Shown piece by piece: positions 49,941-58,882 of a stretch of 64,000 bases of DNA. Below the pieces are notes generated by a model. The model did not search any database, was not told the DNA's origin, and was given only the letters and a program-made list of their open reading frames with translations. Origin of the DNA: a virus; the IMG/VR virus record IMGVR_UViG_3300028571_002266, positions 1 to 64,000 of that record, one strand, 5' to 3'. The number at the start of each line of letters is the position of its first letter. Positions within the stretch are counted from its first letter, which is position 1. A program made the translations under genes and the position numbers.

Positions 49941-51063
49941 ATACAAATGTTCTAAACTTAGTTAATGCCGAAGCAATTGTCTGGTCGATGTCCAGATATT
50001 TATATTCACCAAGCCTTCCTCCAAAAGTAATTTCTTTGTGATTTGTTTTAAGATTGGCATATCTGTTGTATAAGTCACTGTTTTTATCATCTCTGATTGG
50101 GTAGTAAGGCTCAGGATGATCTTTGAATGCAACTGGGATGTCATAGGAAACAACAGTTTCTTCTTTTGAATGTGGTTTTACTTCATAGTGTTTTGGAGCA
50201 TTTTTGTAAAAATGCTTGTGTTCTATTGTTCTTATGTGTGGCACAGACATATCTGTGTGGTTAAAAACAGCATTTCCTTGATAGTCACCATATATTGTTT
50301 TGTGTTCAAATCTTAAAGTGTTGTATTCCAAAGATCCAAACTCATAGTCGTAAAATTTATCTATCGGTCCTGTGTAAACCAGATGTTTGGCATAATCACG
50401 CCATTTGTTTCTAATTGTGAAAAAATCAGTGTTGAGTTCTGTTTTAATTCCATCAAGCATATTTTTTATTGTTGCTGAGTATCCTTCATTTGGAATGCCT
50501 TGATATTTTGTTGTAAAATAATTTTCTTCATAAGTGAGTCTGATTGGCAGTCTCTGAATTATTGAGGATGGAAGATCTCTAGGTTCTTTCATCCATTGTT
50601 TTTTAGTGTATCCATAAAAGAATAATTCATAGATTTCCTTGCCAACTCTGTCTAAAGCCCATTCTTCAAAGTTTCTAGGATTTTCGCATGGTATTCGCAC
50701 ATCTTGTAGTTTGCGGTATGCTTCTTCTGGAGTGACAACTCCCCATAGTTGATGAAGAGTCATCATGTTAATTGGAAATGAATAAACATTTCCTTGAGAC
50801 AAAACTTTTGGTTTATTGATGAAAGGGTTGATTTTCGTGAATTTATTGATGAAATCCCATACTTCTTCGCTTTGAGTGTGGAATATGTGTGCTCCATATT
50901 CGCTTACAATGATGCCATTGTCCCATTTTCGGTCATATGTCGCACCAGCAATGTGATTATTTTTATCAATTACAAGGCACTTTTTACCAGCATCTGCTGC
51001 TTTTCTTGCAAAGGTAGCGCCAAAGAATCCTGATCCCACAATCATGAAGTCAAATTCAGGCAT
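49939..51063 (-). CDS. glf: UDP-galactopyranose mutase
   Basis: 374 residues, normal for Glf. It interconverts UDP-galactopyranose and UDP-galactofuranose using reduced FAD. FDFMIVGSGFFGATFARKAADAGKKCLVIDKNNHIAGATYD is the FAD Rossmann motif plus the family-specific HxGG-like NHIAG. YGAHIFHTQSEEVWDFI, VYSFPINMMTLHQLW and YTKKQWM hold active-site Arg, Trp and Tyr residues. YPIRDDKNSDLYNRYANL and VTFGGRLGEYKYLDIDQTIASAL are the conserved C-terminal FAD/substrate segments. Supplies a galactofuranose donor for the glycosyltransferases next door. Confidence 0.93.
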   Translation of the reverse strand: MPEFDFMIVGSGFFGATFARKAADAGKKCLVIDKNNHIAGATYDRKWDNGIIVSEYGAHIFHTQSEEVWDFINKFTKINPFINKPKVLSQGNVYSFPINMMTLHQLWGVVTPEEAYRKLQDVRIPCENPRNFEEWALDRVGKEIYELFFYGYTKKQWMKEPRDLPSSIIQRLPIRLTYEENYFTTKYQGIPNEGYSATIKNMLDGIKTELNTDFFTIRNKWRDYAKHLVYTGPIDKFYDYEFGSLEYNTLRFEHKTIYGDYQGNAVFNHTDMSVPHIRTIEHKHFYKNAPKHYEVKPHSKEETVVSYDIPVAFKDHPEPYYPIRDDKNSDLYNRYANLKTNHKEITFGGRLGEYKYLDIDQTIASALTKFRTFV

Positions 51064-51889
51064 TTTTACTCCCAGCTAGATGATCACTCAAACATCCTGC
51101 TAAGTATGCGTCACAGTATTCTTTTTGTGAACTCCAACCGTATTTGTAATAATTCCTATTTCCAAGAAATCCAGTAACCCAAAAATCGATGTTATTTTCC
51201 ATCCTATAGCCCCATGCTGTAAATGTTGGTATTTTTGCAGCAGGACCCCATATAGCACTCCAACTGTCACAAGCAAGAACAATATCAGCACGATAAATTG
51301 TAAAGGCTAATGCTTCTAATATCGACCAAGATCCAATTTTATTGATTGTTTTTTTAATGCTCTCTTTCTTCATTGTTCTTTCTATTGGATCATTTGGACC
51401 ACCAACCATGTAAATGCTATAACCCTTTTCGTGCAATAAGTTTATACATCTGTCCCATATTGGTATATACCAATCTATAAATTGTTGTGGTTTTAGATCG
51501 ATGCTTACTGGTTGAAGAACTGCTATTTTTTCAGTTTTTTCAGTTAAAGGAATGTATTTTTTAAGGTCAACCCATGATTTCATGTCATTGTTTTCACGCA
51601 AAATCATTGGTTGAAGTATAGAGCAGTTGTGTTTTTTACTAAAATAGAAAGATTCTCTGATGTCATAGTCAATGTCGTATTCTACGGATTTTATAAAATT
51701 ACAAGATTTTATGATTTCTACGACATTTGGACATGATTGCTTTATCTTCCCGTGAGATTTGAAAATAGGAGATGTGTGAACAATAGCCGCATCATGTCCT
51801 AAAGCTTGCATTGCTATGTTTGCACGGCAAATATTTAGGCCAGTATCGCCTATTGCTCCGGTTTCAAAATAAATATGTAAGTCTGACAT
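51056..51889 (-). CDS. GT-B glycosyltransferase-like protein
   Basis: 277 residues. IYFETGAIGDTGLNICRANIAMQALGHDAAIVHTSP is a GDTG-type GT9-like start. EKIAVLQPVSIDLKPQQFID corresponds to the linker, and ALAFTIYRADIVLACDSWSAIWGPAAKIPTFTAWG resembles the GT9 donor motif D-S/T-x-x-x-H-x-A with divergence. WGYRMENNIDFW and the Cys-containing tail are unusual. Overlaps the mutase gene by 8 bases. Probably transfers the sugar made by the mutase (inferred). Confidence 0.6.
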   Translation of the reverse strand: MSDLHIYFETGAIGDTGLNICRANIAMQALGHDAAIVHTSPIFKSHGKIKQSCPNVVEIIKSCNFIKSVEYDIDYDIRESFYFSKKHNCSILQPMILRENNDMKSWVDLKKYIPLTEKTEKIAVLQPVSIDLKPQQFIDWYIPIWDRCINLLHEKGYSIYMVGGPNDPIERTMKKESIKKTINKIGSWSILEALAFTIYRADIVLACDSWSAIWGPAAKIPTFTAWGYRMENNIDFWVTGFLGNRNYYKYGWSSQKEYCDAYLAGCLSDHLAGSKNA

Positions 51890-51903
51890 TACTCTTATTC
51901 AGT

Positions 51904-52536
51904 GTGAATATAAAAAATTATAATCTTATTGATTTGAAATGCAAGATTGATTCTGATTTGCAAAAGCAAACCATAAGTGGTAGAGTTTTGCTTGATCGAT
52001 TTTGCATGATTGATGAAACATCAAGAAAATCACCTTCATATACAGATCCAAATTACGCTGGATTTTACTACCATTTTGGCAAATACATAGAACCAAATTC
52101 AATATTTGAATTCGGATTCGACCTTGGACTTTTTCCAGCAAGTTTCATGATTTCATGTAAAACAGTTCAAAGATTTCTTGGTTTTAGAGAAAAAGATGGA
52201 GATTTTTTCTCTGAAAGAATAGGAGCGAGAAATATAAAAAAATCATTCAAAGGAAAATCTGATTATTACCATGGGACAATTTATGACAAAAAATTTGATA
52301 AATTTTTGATGAATTCTTGGGATATGATTATATTTGCCACTGAATATAAATATGATAAACAACTTGAATATCTTGATTTTATATGGCCTCATGTAAGTGA
52401 TTACGGTATAATTGTTTGCGACAACTTAAACAGGCATTCTCCAACAAAAGAAGCTTTTAATGCATTCGCACAGAGTAAGAACAGGGAGCCTATTCTCTTT
52501 TCAACTCGTCACGGAACAGGATTGCTGCAAAAATAA
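51904..52536 (+). CDS. Class I methyltransferase-like protein
   Basis: The start was taken as a GTG that just clears the divergent gene; a longer frame overlaps it. 210 residues. PNSIFEFGFDLGLFPASFMIS resembles SAM motif I (E-x-G-x-x-x-G), WDMIIFATEYKYDKQLEYLDFIWPHVSDYGIIVCDN is the later D-x-x-F...G-G-I-V-x-D-N strand order, and LFSTRHGTGLLQK ends the fold. Typical of Methyltransf_24-like sugar or lipid methyltransferases. Start uncertain. Confidence 0.55.
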   Translation: MNIKNYNLIDLKCKIDSDLQKQTISGRVLLDRFCMIDETSRKSPSYTDPNYAGFYYHFGKYIEPNSIFEFGFDLGLFPASFMISCKTVQRFLGFREKDGDFFSERIGARNIKKSFKGKSDYYHGTIYDKKFDKFLMNSWDMIIFATEYKYDKQLEYLDFIWPHVSDYGIIVCDNLNRHSPTKEAFNAFAQSKNREPILFSTRHGTGLLQK

Positions 52537-52579
52537 ATAAAAGGCAAGACTAATTTAAGTTGATGAACAGGAGGCTGTT

Positions 52580-53347
52580 GTGGGATTTGAATGTTGCTAT
52601 TATTATCACGAAAAAGTAGATGGTGAATATAACAAAGAGGAGACAAAAACTTTCAAGAAGAAAGTTGGAGATCCTTTTGATGATGTTCCTCTTGAAAAAA
52701 TAGCCGCATCAATCATGGCTCAGATGGCAAGAAGAGACATTTGGATCATTGATGTTGAGATATTTGAGTTGAGTAAAAAACAAGTTAGTTTCAAAGAATC
52801 AAAGGGCGGAATTATAATCAAGAACAAGAAATTTTCCTTTGATGGTGGGGAAGATGTTTTTGTTGCCGTTGAAGAATTACCTCAGATATGTCAAGCCACT
52901 CCTTCCACGAACTCTCAATACACTGTTACGGAATTTCAGCAGACCAATTCTGTCAGTATGCCAGCACAACAGCTTTCTGCCGCTGCTCATCCCCACAATG
53001 TAAGTAAAACAGCTACTCGCAGGGTAGTTGATCAGATGGTTTTTTTGCCTGAACCTTTACATCTTCATCAAGCTAGACAGAAAAACATGAAGTTTACTGT
53101 TAATAAAAAGTATTTAATTTTTGAAAAGAGACTTGCTGCAAATGGAGTTGGTCAGGTTTTTGTAACACAAGATGATACAGGAAGAGATCAGATTGTGTCT
53201 GACATTTATTTTGTGCCAGCAAGTATAAATTTGGTTGCTGATAAAGAATTGAATTTTAGTGAAACCCCTGAAGAAAAAGATGGCGGTAATCTTTACTGGG
53301 GTAAAGCATCTAGTGAACCGGGAATGCCTGATCTTAGAAGGAGATGA
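52580..53347 (+). CDS. Unknown phage protein
   Basis: 255 residues, GTG start with AGGAGG six bases upstream. MGFECCYYYHEKVDGEYNKEETKTFKKKVGDPFDDVP, then helix LEKIAASIMAQMARRDIWIIDVEIFE, a low-complexity Ser/Thr/Gln linker (QATPSTNSQYTVTEFQQTNSVSM), and a second beta domain (MKFTVNKKYLIFEKRL...GQVFVTQDDTGRDQIVSDIYF). No family recognised. The stop overlaps the next ATG (ATGA). It lies upstream of gp32/UvsX and may be part of the replication set. Confidence 0.6.
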   Translation: MGFECCYYYHEKVDGEYNKEETKTFKKKVGDPFDDVPLEKIAASIMAQMARRDIWIIDVEIFELSKKQVSFKESKGGIIIKNKKFSFDGGEDVFVAVEELPQICQATPSTNSQYTVTEFQQTNSVSMPAQQLSAAAHPHNVSKTATRRVVDQMVFLPEPLHLHQARQKNMKFTVNKKYLIFEKRLAANGVGQVFVTQDDTGRDQIVSDIYFVPASINLVADKELNFSETPEEKDGGNLYWGKASSEPGMPDLRRR

Positions 53348-53814
53348 CGAAAATGTCTTTATCTAGAAAAGAAATTCAAAAGCGTAAACAACGTCAAGAA
53401 TCTGTGAGAAAAAAACTCACAGAACAAAGGGATGAAATACGCAAAGAACGCAAGTTAGTAGAAGTAGAAAGAAATAGGGAAAGAGAAATGTGGAAACTTG
53501 AACATGGAAGAACTCCTCCAGCTTTGCCCGGAAATCCTGAATTAGCAGCGATTAGGCAGGCTGAAAGAGACAAGAGGATTTCAGAAAAATTAAATCATAA
53601 CTTAGAAATTTTGAGAAATCTTGAGCAGGAATACGAGCGTGAACAAGCATCTCGTAAAGAAATCAATGATCGTCTTGAGTCAGAAGGCTATATGACAATG
53701 AAAGATAAGATGGATGCTCTTCACGAAAAAGCACTCAAAATGCAAAGAGTCGCAGACGATCTTGAAGAAGCAGCAAATATGAGTGATGTAAATAAAAATT
53801 GTGATGTAAAGTAA
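53344..53814 (+). CDS. Coiled-coil phage protein
   Basis: 156 residues, start overlapping the upstream stop. Almost entirely charged helix: SRKEIQKRKQRQESVRKKLTEQRDEIRKERKLVEVERNREREMW, then LNHNLEILRNLEQEYEREQASRKEINDRLES. Reads as one or two coiled coils separated by a short Pro/Gly hinge (RTPPALPGNP). Could be a structural spacer or DNA-associated protein; nothing firmer can be said. Confidence 0.6.
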   Translation: MTKMSLSRKEIQKRKQRQESVRKKLTEQRDEIRKERKLVEVERNREREMWKLEHGRTPPALPGNPELAAIRQAERDKRISEKLNHNLEILRNLEQEYEREQASRKEINDRLESEGYMTMKDKMDALHEKALKMQRVADDLEEAANMSDVNKNCDVK

Positions 53815-53868
53815 AAATAAAATATTTTTGTATTTGGGCTAAAGTTTTTTGTAGTTTCATGTGATAAT

Positions 53869-53910
53869 AATACGGCGATGCCAACAAAGACATCGTCGTA
53901 TTACTTTTTA
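53869..53910 (+). terminator. Hairpin between coiled-coil gene and gp32 gene
   Basis: AATACGGCGATG (53869-53880) pairs with CATCGTCGTATT (53891-53902), 12 pairs with one G-U and a 10-nt loop, followed by ACTTTTTAC. It may end the upstream operon or act as a leader structure of the gp32 gene 14 bases downstream. Confidence 0.5.
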
Positions 53911-53923
53911 CTATGAGGCCACT

Positions 53924-54922
53924 ATGTCACTTGACTTTGAACCACTTGATCTGTCTGAGATTAACAAAGAGGCTAAAAGAGTCTCTGAAGAAGGCGCAGC
54001 CGCTGGAAACAGTGGTGATTATCTTGATAAATTCGTCAAGATGCCTGACCGTGATGGGTTTGTAATCATGCGTGTTCTTCCCCGCAAAAAGGGTGGAAGC
54101 GTATGGTGTGCAACTCGTGTACACACTCTCACTAATCCTGATACACGCAGCAAAAAGACCTACCATTGCCCACGCAAGTTGGTTGAAACCGACAAGGGTG
54201 AAAGATGGATGGGCGATTGCATTATTTGCAAGTATTACAGTGATTTGTGGCAGAAGTCTGAAAGTCTTTCTGGTAAAGCCCAAGAGGATCTTCAGAATCA
54301 AGCCAGAGCAATCAAGCCTGTAGAACGATATTACTACAATGTAATTGTTCGTTCTGAAAAGGACAAAGAAGGCAACATTAAAAAGAATGTCGGACCCAAG
54401 ATATTCTCTTGCGGTAAGACAACCCACGCCAAGATCATGCTTGCCATGCGTGGAGACGAAGCAGCTGGTGAAAAGCCACTTGGAGACATCACTCATCCAA
54501 AGGATGGACGTGACTTCAGAGTCGTTAAGAAAGTTATCAAGGGTGGTGGAGGGATGGAATATCCCAACTACGATAACAGCAAGTTTGAAGAACCAACACC
54601 TGCTGGAAACCTTGATGAATTGAAATCATGGATGGAAAGCATTCATGATCTTCAGGCTCTTCGTGTGATCAAGACTTCAGATGAATTGAAGCAAGCACTT
54701 CGTGTTCATCTTGGCATGGTCAAAGAAGGACCAGCTGCCAATGATACAGAACTCGATGAATTCAGGAAAGCAGGATCTGCTACTCCTTCCAAACCTAAAG
54801 CAGTTGAGACAATTCGTGAAGAATTAGTCGTCAGCAGCACTCCTCCTGTTGCTAAAGAAGAGTCAAAACCAAGCGATGATCTCGCCGATGACGACTTCCT
54901 GAAAGAACTTTCAGGCATGTAA
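53924..54922 (+). CDS. gp32: Single-stranded DNA-binding protein, gp32 type
   Basis: The start is the ATG before SLDFEPLDLSEINKEAKRV, with GAGG upstream; an upstream extension crosses the hairpin and is rejected. 332 residues. A basic N-terminal B-domain precedes a core with DRDGFVIMRVLPRKKGGSVWCATRVHTL and HCPRKLVETDKGERWMGDCIICKYY. His81, Cys82, Cys99 and Cys102 can form the zinc site. YYYNVIVRSEKDKEGN is an OB-fold strand pair. The C-terminus ends SDDLADDDFLKELSGM, the acidic partner-binding tail. It covers ssDNA for UvsX/UvsY and the helicase. Confidence 0.85.
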   Translation: MSLDFEPLDLSEINKEAKRVSEEGAAAGNSGDYLDKFVKMPDRDGFVIMRVLPRKKGGSVWCATRVHTLTNPDTRSKKTYHCPRKLVETDKGERWMGDCIICKYYSDLWQKSESLSGKAQEDLQNQARAIKPVERYYYNVIVRSEKDKEGNIKKNVGPKIFSCGKTTHAKIMLAMRGDEAAGEKPLGDITHPKDGRDFRVVKKVIKGGGGMEYPNYDNSKFEEPTPAGNLDELKSWMESIHDLQALRVIKTSDELKQALRVHLGMVKEGPAANDTELDEFRKAGSATPSKPKAVETIREELVVSSTPPVAKEESKPSDDLADDDFLKELSGM

Positions 54923-54929
54923 TCAAAAC

Positions 54930-54970
54930 AGAATGGGTGTCCAGAGCATAATCTGGACACCCATTCTTTT
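54930..54970 (+). terminator. Intrinsic terminator after gp32
   Basis: Perfect 16-pair stem AGAATGGGTGTCCAGA/TCTGGACACCCATTCT with a 6-nt loop, followed by TTT. It lies 7 bases after the gp32 stop and separates it from uvsX. Confidence 0.85.
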
Positions 54971-54997
54971 CATTCTCTCAACATAAGGTGGTGTACT

Positions 54998-56215
54998 ATG
55001 GCAAAGAAAAAGATAAGCGAAGGCGTGGATGATAATTTTTTTGAAAATCTCGCAGAAGAAACCGGAGGCGATGTTCTTGATGCAATCGACTCAGTCAAGT
55101 ATTTTGTTGACACAGGAAGCTTAGCACTTAATTATATTTGCTCAGGTCAGTTCATCACTGGAGGAATTCCCGGTGGTAAGTTGACTGAAATATATGGTCC
55201 AAACAGTTCATCCAAGTCTCTTCTTGGTGCCAATATTTTGTTTGGCACACAGAAAGTCAAAGGCATTCCTGTCCTCATGGATTGTGAAAATAGCGCCAAC
55301 AAAGAATTCATTCAGATTGCAAGCCATTGTAATTTGAAGCGAATAGTAAGACATACTCCAGAAACACTGGAAGCAGTTTTTTCAACAATGTACAGGGTTA
55401 TTGAAAAAGCCCGTGAAAAAACAAGCAATGAAGTTCCTATCGTCATTGTTTATGACTCGATTGGAGTAAGCCCCTCTGCCCGTGAACTTCGTGAAGTTGC
55501 TCTTCCAGAAAACTACACGAAAGAACAGTTCAAAAAGATTGTAGGGGGAAATGAACAACCCGGTGAAAGAGCTAAAATTTGCTCAAGAGAATTAAGAAAA
55601 CTCAACACGGTTATGGAGAAACATAACGCAACAGTTGTGATTCTTAACCAGACTCGTGATAAAATTGGAACTTACATCCCCACCAAAACAACTGCTGGTG
55701 GTGGAAATGCCCTTCCTTTCTACGCATCTTGTCGTCTTGAAACCAAGACAATGCAGAAAATAGAAAAGAAGATAAGCGCCAAAAAGAAGAAGATTCTTGG
55801 GATTAATGTGAAGCTCAAGAATGTTAAAAATAAGACTCACAGACCTTTTGTTGAGTCTGAGAATGTTCAGCTTCTTTTTGATAAGGGAATCAATCCAATT
55901 AGTGGACTTCTCTCTTGTTTATTAGATGCTGATAGGATTGAAATATCAGGAACAGGATCATTTAAGGTTAAGCCTGCTTTTTCTAATGGTGAAGAAGTTA
56001 AATTCCGTGCAAGCATGGATCGCAATGATGTTCCTATGGACATTTTGCTAAAATGCCCAGCACTCATTGATGCCAGCACATCTGAACAGGTTGAGACTTA
56101 TCTCGAACCTTATAAGCTGGCAATTGCTAGTAGAGCAGAAGATGATTCTGATGTTGAATTGAGTGAAACTGATTCTTACGACGATGAAAACATCGACGAA
56201 GAATTAGAAGGATAA
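54998..56215 (+). CDS. uvsX: UvsX/RecA-type recombinase
   Basis: 405 residues. FVDTGSLALNYICSGQFITGGIPGGKLTEIYGPNSSSKSLLGANIL is the RecA core start with Walker A GPNSSSKS. VPVLMDCENSA and VPIVIVYDSIGVSPS are motif Ia and Walker B. ATVVILNQTRDKIG is the RecA QTR signature (NQTRxKIG), and KTTAGGGNALPFYAS the DNA-binding loop 2 region. The end is very acidic (ETDSYDDENIDEELEG). Catalyses strand invasion for recombination-dependent replication with gp32 and the UvsY-like protein. Preceded by AAGGTGG. Confidence 0.92.
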   Translation: MAKKKISEGVDDNFFENLAEETGGDVLDAIDSVKYFVDTGSLALNYICSGQFITGGIPGGKLTEIYGPNSSSKSLLGANILFGTQKVKGIPVLMDCENSANKEFIQIASHCNLKRIVRHTPETLEAVFSTMYRVIEKAREKTSNEVPIVIVYDSIGVSPSARELREVALPENYTKEQFKKIVGGNEQPGERAKICSRELRKLNTVMEKHNATVVILNQTRDKIGTYIPTKTTAGGGNALPFYASCRLETKTMQKIEKKISAKKKKILGINVKLKNVKNKTHRPFVESENVQLLFDKGINPISGLLSCLLDADRIEISGTGSFKVKPAFSNGEEVKFRASMDRNDVPMDILLKCPALIDASTSEQVETYLEPYKLAIASRAEDDSDVELSETDSYDDENIDEELEG

Positions 56216-56218
56216 TCA

Positions 56219-56255
56219 AAAAAGTTTGAGGGGCATGAAAAAATGCCCCTCAAAC
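56219..56255 (-). terminator. Terminator overlapping the stop of the 56250 gene
   Basis: GTTTGAGGGGCAT pairs with ATGCCCCTCAAAC (13 pairs, 6-nt loop). Reading on the minus strand it is followed by five T, so it ends the glycosyltransferase gene whose stop codon lies in the stem. It may also stop uvsX readthrough. Confidence 0.75.
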
Positions 56256-57281
56256 CTCTATCATGCTATATTCTTCATGTGTGAATTTGTCTTTTTGAAA
56301 AACAATAAGATTGTTGTGTACTTCATGTATGATTACGATCTTATTGTTTCTCACACACCAAAGACCAATTGTACGAATAAACTCTTCATCTTTTGAATTA
56401 TCATCAAAAACTTTGATTCTATGATCGTCGCAAAATTCAACCAATTCTTTGTTTTCGTTGCTTCCAAATAAGAAAGTTTTATTTTTTAGTTCTTCGCATG
56501 GACTATCATTGTAAATTTCCATCCAGTCCATGAATTGTGGATTTTTATCTCTTCCAACCCAGTGAATGTGATTGAGATGACCACTGAAAATGCTATGATG
56601 ACAAATGCTAGACTCATGTGTCAGGAATGGCACTTTAGTACCATAAATTTTACACATGCGAAGACCATATGAAAGACCATGATCTCCATATCCTTCTGCA
56701 AATTCTTTTCTTATGTTAAAGTATTTCTTTGCATCGGTATTTTCAACGAGTCTGTTGATTGCAGCAAGGCTTGTTATCCCTACTTCTTGCTCATGTGCTG
56801 GAGCTTCCATGAACTCCGTTGATTTGCTTGTTCTGTACCACCATCCATATCCCATTTTTGTCAATATTCTTTGATCAGTGGCAAAGATGTCATATAAGAA
56901 TCTTGATCCTAAATGGTATTCACGATTGTGATCGAAGTCTCTTTCAAGATTAGCCATCAATCCGCCAAGATCAGTGATGCTGTCCTCGTCCATTCTGATG
57001 TACCATTTGGCAAAATCCTTTTGTATATGCTTGCTGTAATAGTTGTAAATTCTTTGTGCTGTAAATGAATAAGGACATATTATGACATCAACATCAATAT
57101 TTGATGGCCAATCATTTTTTAGAAAATCAGCACTTTCACCGCAATTTTTTGTGCCAAGAAATGATATGTGAATCCGCAAATCCTTAGTGTTCAAAAGACC
57201 ATATTTTTTGAAGTCTTCTAATCTCATCTTGATTTGCGGACGTGTTGTGTCTGATGGTACTGCTATTTCAAAATCATACAT
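56250..57281 (-). CDS. Large GT-A-like glycosyltransferase
   Basis: 343 residues. VDVIICPYSFTAQRIYNYYSKHIQKDFAKWYIRMDEDSITDLGGLM contains the MDED nucleotide-sugar/metal motif of a GT-A fold. YHLGSRFLYDIFATDQRILTKMGYGWWYRTS and HEQEVGITSLAAINRLVENTDAKKYF form the acceptor side. HESSICHHSIFSGHLNHIHW is His-rich. Not an exact known family by eye. The next gene upstream overlaps by one base. Confidence 0.6.
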   Translation of the reverse strand: MYDFEIAVPSDTTRPQIKMRLEDFKKYGLLNTKDLRIHISFLGTKNCGESADFLKNDWPSNIDVDVIICPYSFTAQRIYNYYSKHIQKDFAKWYIRMDEDSITDLGGLMANLERDFDHNREYHLGSRFLYDIFATDQRILTKMGYGWWYRTSKSTEFMEAPAHEQEVGITSLAAINRLVENTDAKKYFNIRKEFAEGYGDHGLSYGLRMCKIYGTKVPFLTHESSICHHSIFSGHLNHIHWVGRDKNPQFMDWMEIYNDSPCEELKNKTFLFGSNENKELVEFCDDHRIKVFDDNSKDEEFIRTIGLWCVRNNKIVIIHEVHNNLIVFQKDKFTHEEYSMIEV

Positions 57282-57742
57282 TAGGCAATCCTATATGAAT
57301 CTTTATCGACTTTGGCAAAACTAAAGCCTCTGGCTGATAGTTCAGCTTTAATTTCTTTCATGTAACTGCAAAGATTCGATGAATTAATTCCATATTTTGA
57401 GTATTTTTCCTCAAGCTGCTTGATGTTTACAACTTTTTTGGACAAAAAGGCTCGACGTATTGAATTTTTAATTTTATTGGGAACGGTTTGTTTTAACTTT
57501 TTACTTGGCTTGGAAATTATTTTATTTTCAATAACGACATAATCATAATCTTGCTTTTTTTGTTTCTGATTACAAAGGACAGGCGCAAGTTCGTCTAGAT
57601 CCAACAATTCGCCATTTTTAAGCTTTACTGTTGATAAATTTGCTTTGAAACTGTTACAAAATTCAATCAACTGGTCAAAATTTTTCTCATCCGTGAAGAA
57701 TTTTCTTTTATCCTTAAGTTCGATTAAAAGGCACTTCATTGA
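57281..57742 (-). CDS. Unknown phage protein
   Basis: The start was placed at the ATG after AAGGAGCAATCA (153 residues, MKCLLIELKDKRKFF); an eight-residue longer frame lacks a site. First half is a small alpha/beta domain (KDKRKFFTDEKNFDQLIEFCNSFKANLSTVKLKNGELLDLDELAPVLC). Second half is a basic linker and a possible winged-helix-like helix set (IKNSIRRAFLSKKVVNIKQLEEKYSKYGINSSNLCSYMKEIKAELSARGFSFAKVDKDSYRI). The last part looks like a DNA-binding helix-turn-helix. Function not assigned. Confidence 0.5.
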   Translation of the reverse strand, partial: SMKCLLIELKDKRKFFTDEKNFDQLIEFCNSFKANLSTVKLKNGELLDLDELAPVLCNQKQKKQDYDYVVIENKIISKPSKKLKQTVPNKIKNSIRRAFLSKKVVNIKQLEEKYSKYGINSSNLCSYMKEIKAELSARGFSFAKVDKDSYRIA

Positions 57743-57799
57743 TTGCTCCTTGTGTCTTGATGACACTTGTCTAAATAATTATAGGGAAATGCAAATAAA

Positions 57800-57828
57800 T
57801 TGCCACTCATCTTGGCTATTCTTATAAT
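57800..57828 (+). promoter_or_regulatory. Sigma70 promoter for the amidoligase gene
   Basis: TTGCCA at 57800-57805, 17-base spacer, TATAAT at 57823-57828, 20 bases before the ATG at 57848, with GGAGG between. A CTAAATA element also occurs further upstream at 57771-57777. Confidence 0.65.
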
Positions 57829-57847
57829 GTAATATGGAGGCATTTCG

Positions 57848-58870
57848 ATGGATTCTTACAAAGAACATATCAACTTAAACTGCCTCCGCAGGTTTGGTTC
57901 AGAAATTGAAATCAATGCTTTTGATTTTCGCAATAGACCAGTAGGTCATAATGAGGGCAGAATGCCCGAAGGCACACACTATATAGCAAACTTAGTGCAA
58001 AAGTCATCTGGTAAAATTGTAAAAATACACAAGTGGTCTTATGATCATAACAACAGTAATTGGATTATAAAGCCAGATAGCAGTTGCGGAATTGAAATAT
58101 GCACACCAGTACTTAAGGGCTGGGTAGGTCTTATGGAGACTTGTAGGGTAATTGATGCCCTTGGGAACGATAATAAAGTTCATGCCGATGATAGATGCAG
58201 TTTTCATGTTCATGTCGATGTGAGCGATCTTAGCGAGCAAGAATTGGCAACGGTTATCACATGGTGGATTAAATGTGAACCTGTTTTTATGGATTCAGTT
58301 CCAATCAACAGGAAGAGAAATCAGTATTGCCAGCTTTTGGGACAGTCTGAAATATTTGAAAATGTTGAGGACGGATTCCATCCAAATGATTATCTGATCA
58401 GAAGACTTGGCTCTTGTAAGTATTACACGATTAATACTTATCATTATCACAACAATAAGCGTAAAACAATTGAATTCAGAATAATGGATGGAGATTGCTG
58501 TCTTGATCCTTGGATAGCTAAAAATTACATCAGACTTCTTCTCCATTTTATTGATAGATCATTGAAGTATGGAATGCCTAGTTCATATTATCCGGGTGAT
58601 AAGTGGTCTGGTTATTGTTGGCTTGATCCAAGAGATGTGTTAGATTTTCTTGGATTTAATGAAAAACATGTTCTTTCACCTGCATGCAAACAGGTTCATG
58701 AATGGTTTTTAGATCGTTTGCATATGAATTGTAATTACTCTAATAATCATGGGATTATGGGAAATAATGCAAGAAGATATGCTTATAAGGAAATAGAAGA
58801 TCTTTGCGCTGAATATGGTGATATAAACATAAATCATGATGATATATTCAGCGATAAGTTTCGCACATAA
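57848..58870 (+). CDS. Amidoligase-family (COOH-NH2 ligase) enzyme
   Basis: 340 residues, glutamine-synthetase-like Amidoligase_2 pattern. RRFGSEIEINAF carries the G-x-E-(I/L)-E start. WIIKPDSSCGIEICTPVLKGW is the second conserved block (D-S-S...xEx.(T/S)P), CSFHVHVDVSDLS the His-x-His metal motif, and KTIEFRIMDGDCC a conserved EFR strand. It should form an amide or peptide-like bond using ATP; substrate unknown. Amidoligases in phages are often paired with transferases or peptidases, but the adjacent gene here is unrecognised. Confidence 0.75.
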   Translation: MDSYKEHINLNCLRRFGSEIEINAFDFRNRPVGHNEGRMPEGTHYIANLVQKSSGKIVKIHKWSYDHNNSNWIIKPDSSCGIEICTPVLKGWVGLMETCRVIDALGNDNKVHADDRCSFHVHVDVSDLSEQELATVITWWIKCEPVFMDSVPINRKRNQYCQLLGQSEIFENVEDGFHPNDYLIRRLGSCKYYTINTYHYHNNKRKTIEFRIMDGDCCLDPWIAKNYIRLLLHFIDRSLKYGMPSSYYPGDKWSGYCWLDPRDVLDFLGFNEKHVLSPACKQVHEWFLDRLHMNCNYSNNHGIMGNNARRYAYKEIEDLCAEYGDININHDDIFSDKFRT

Positions 58871-58882
58871 ATTTAAGGTGTT

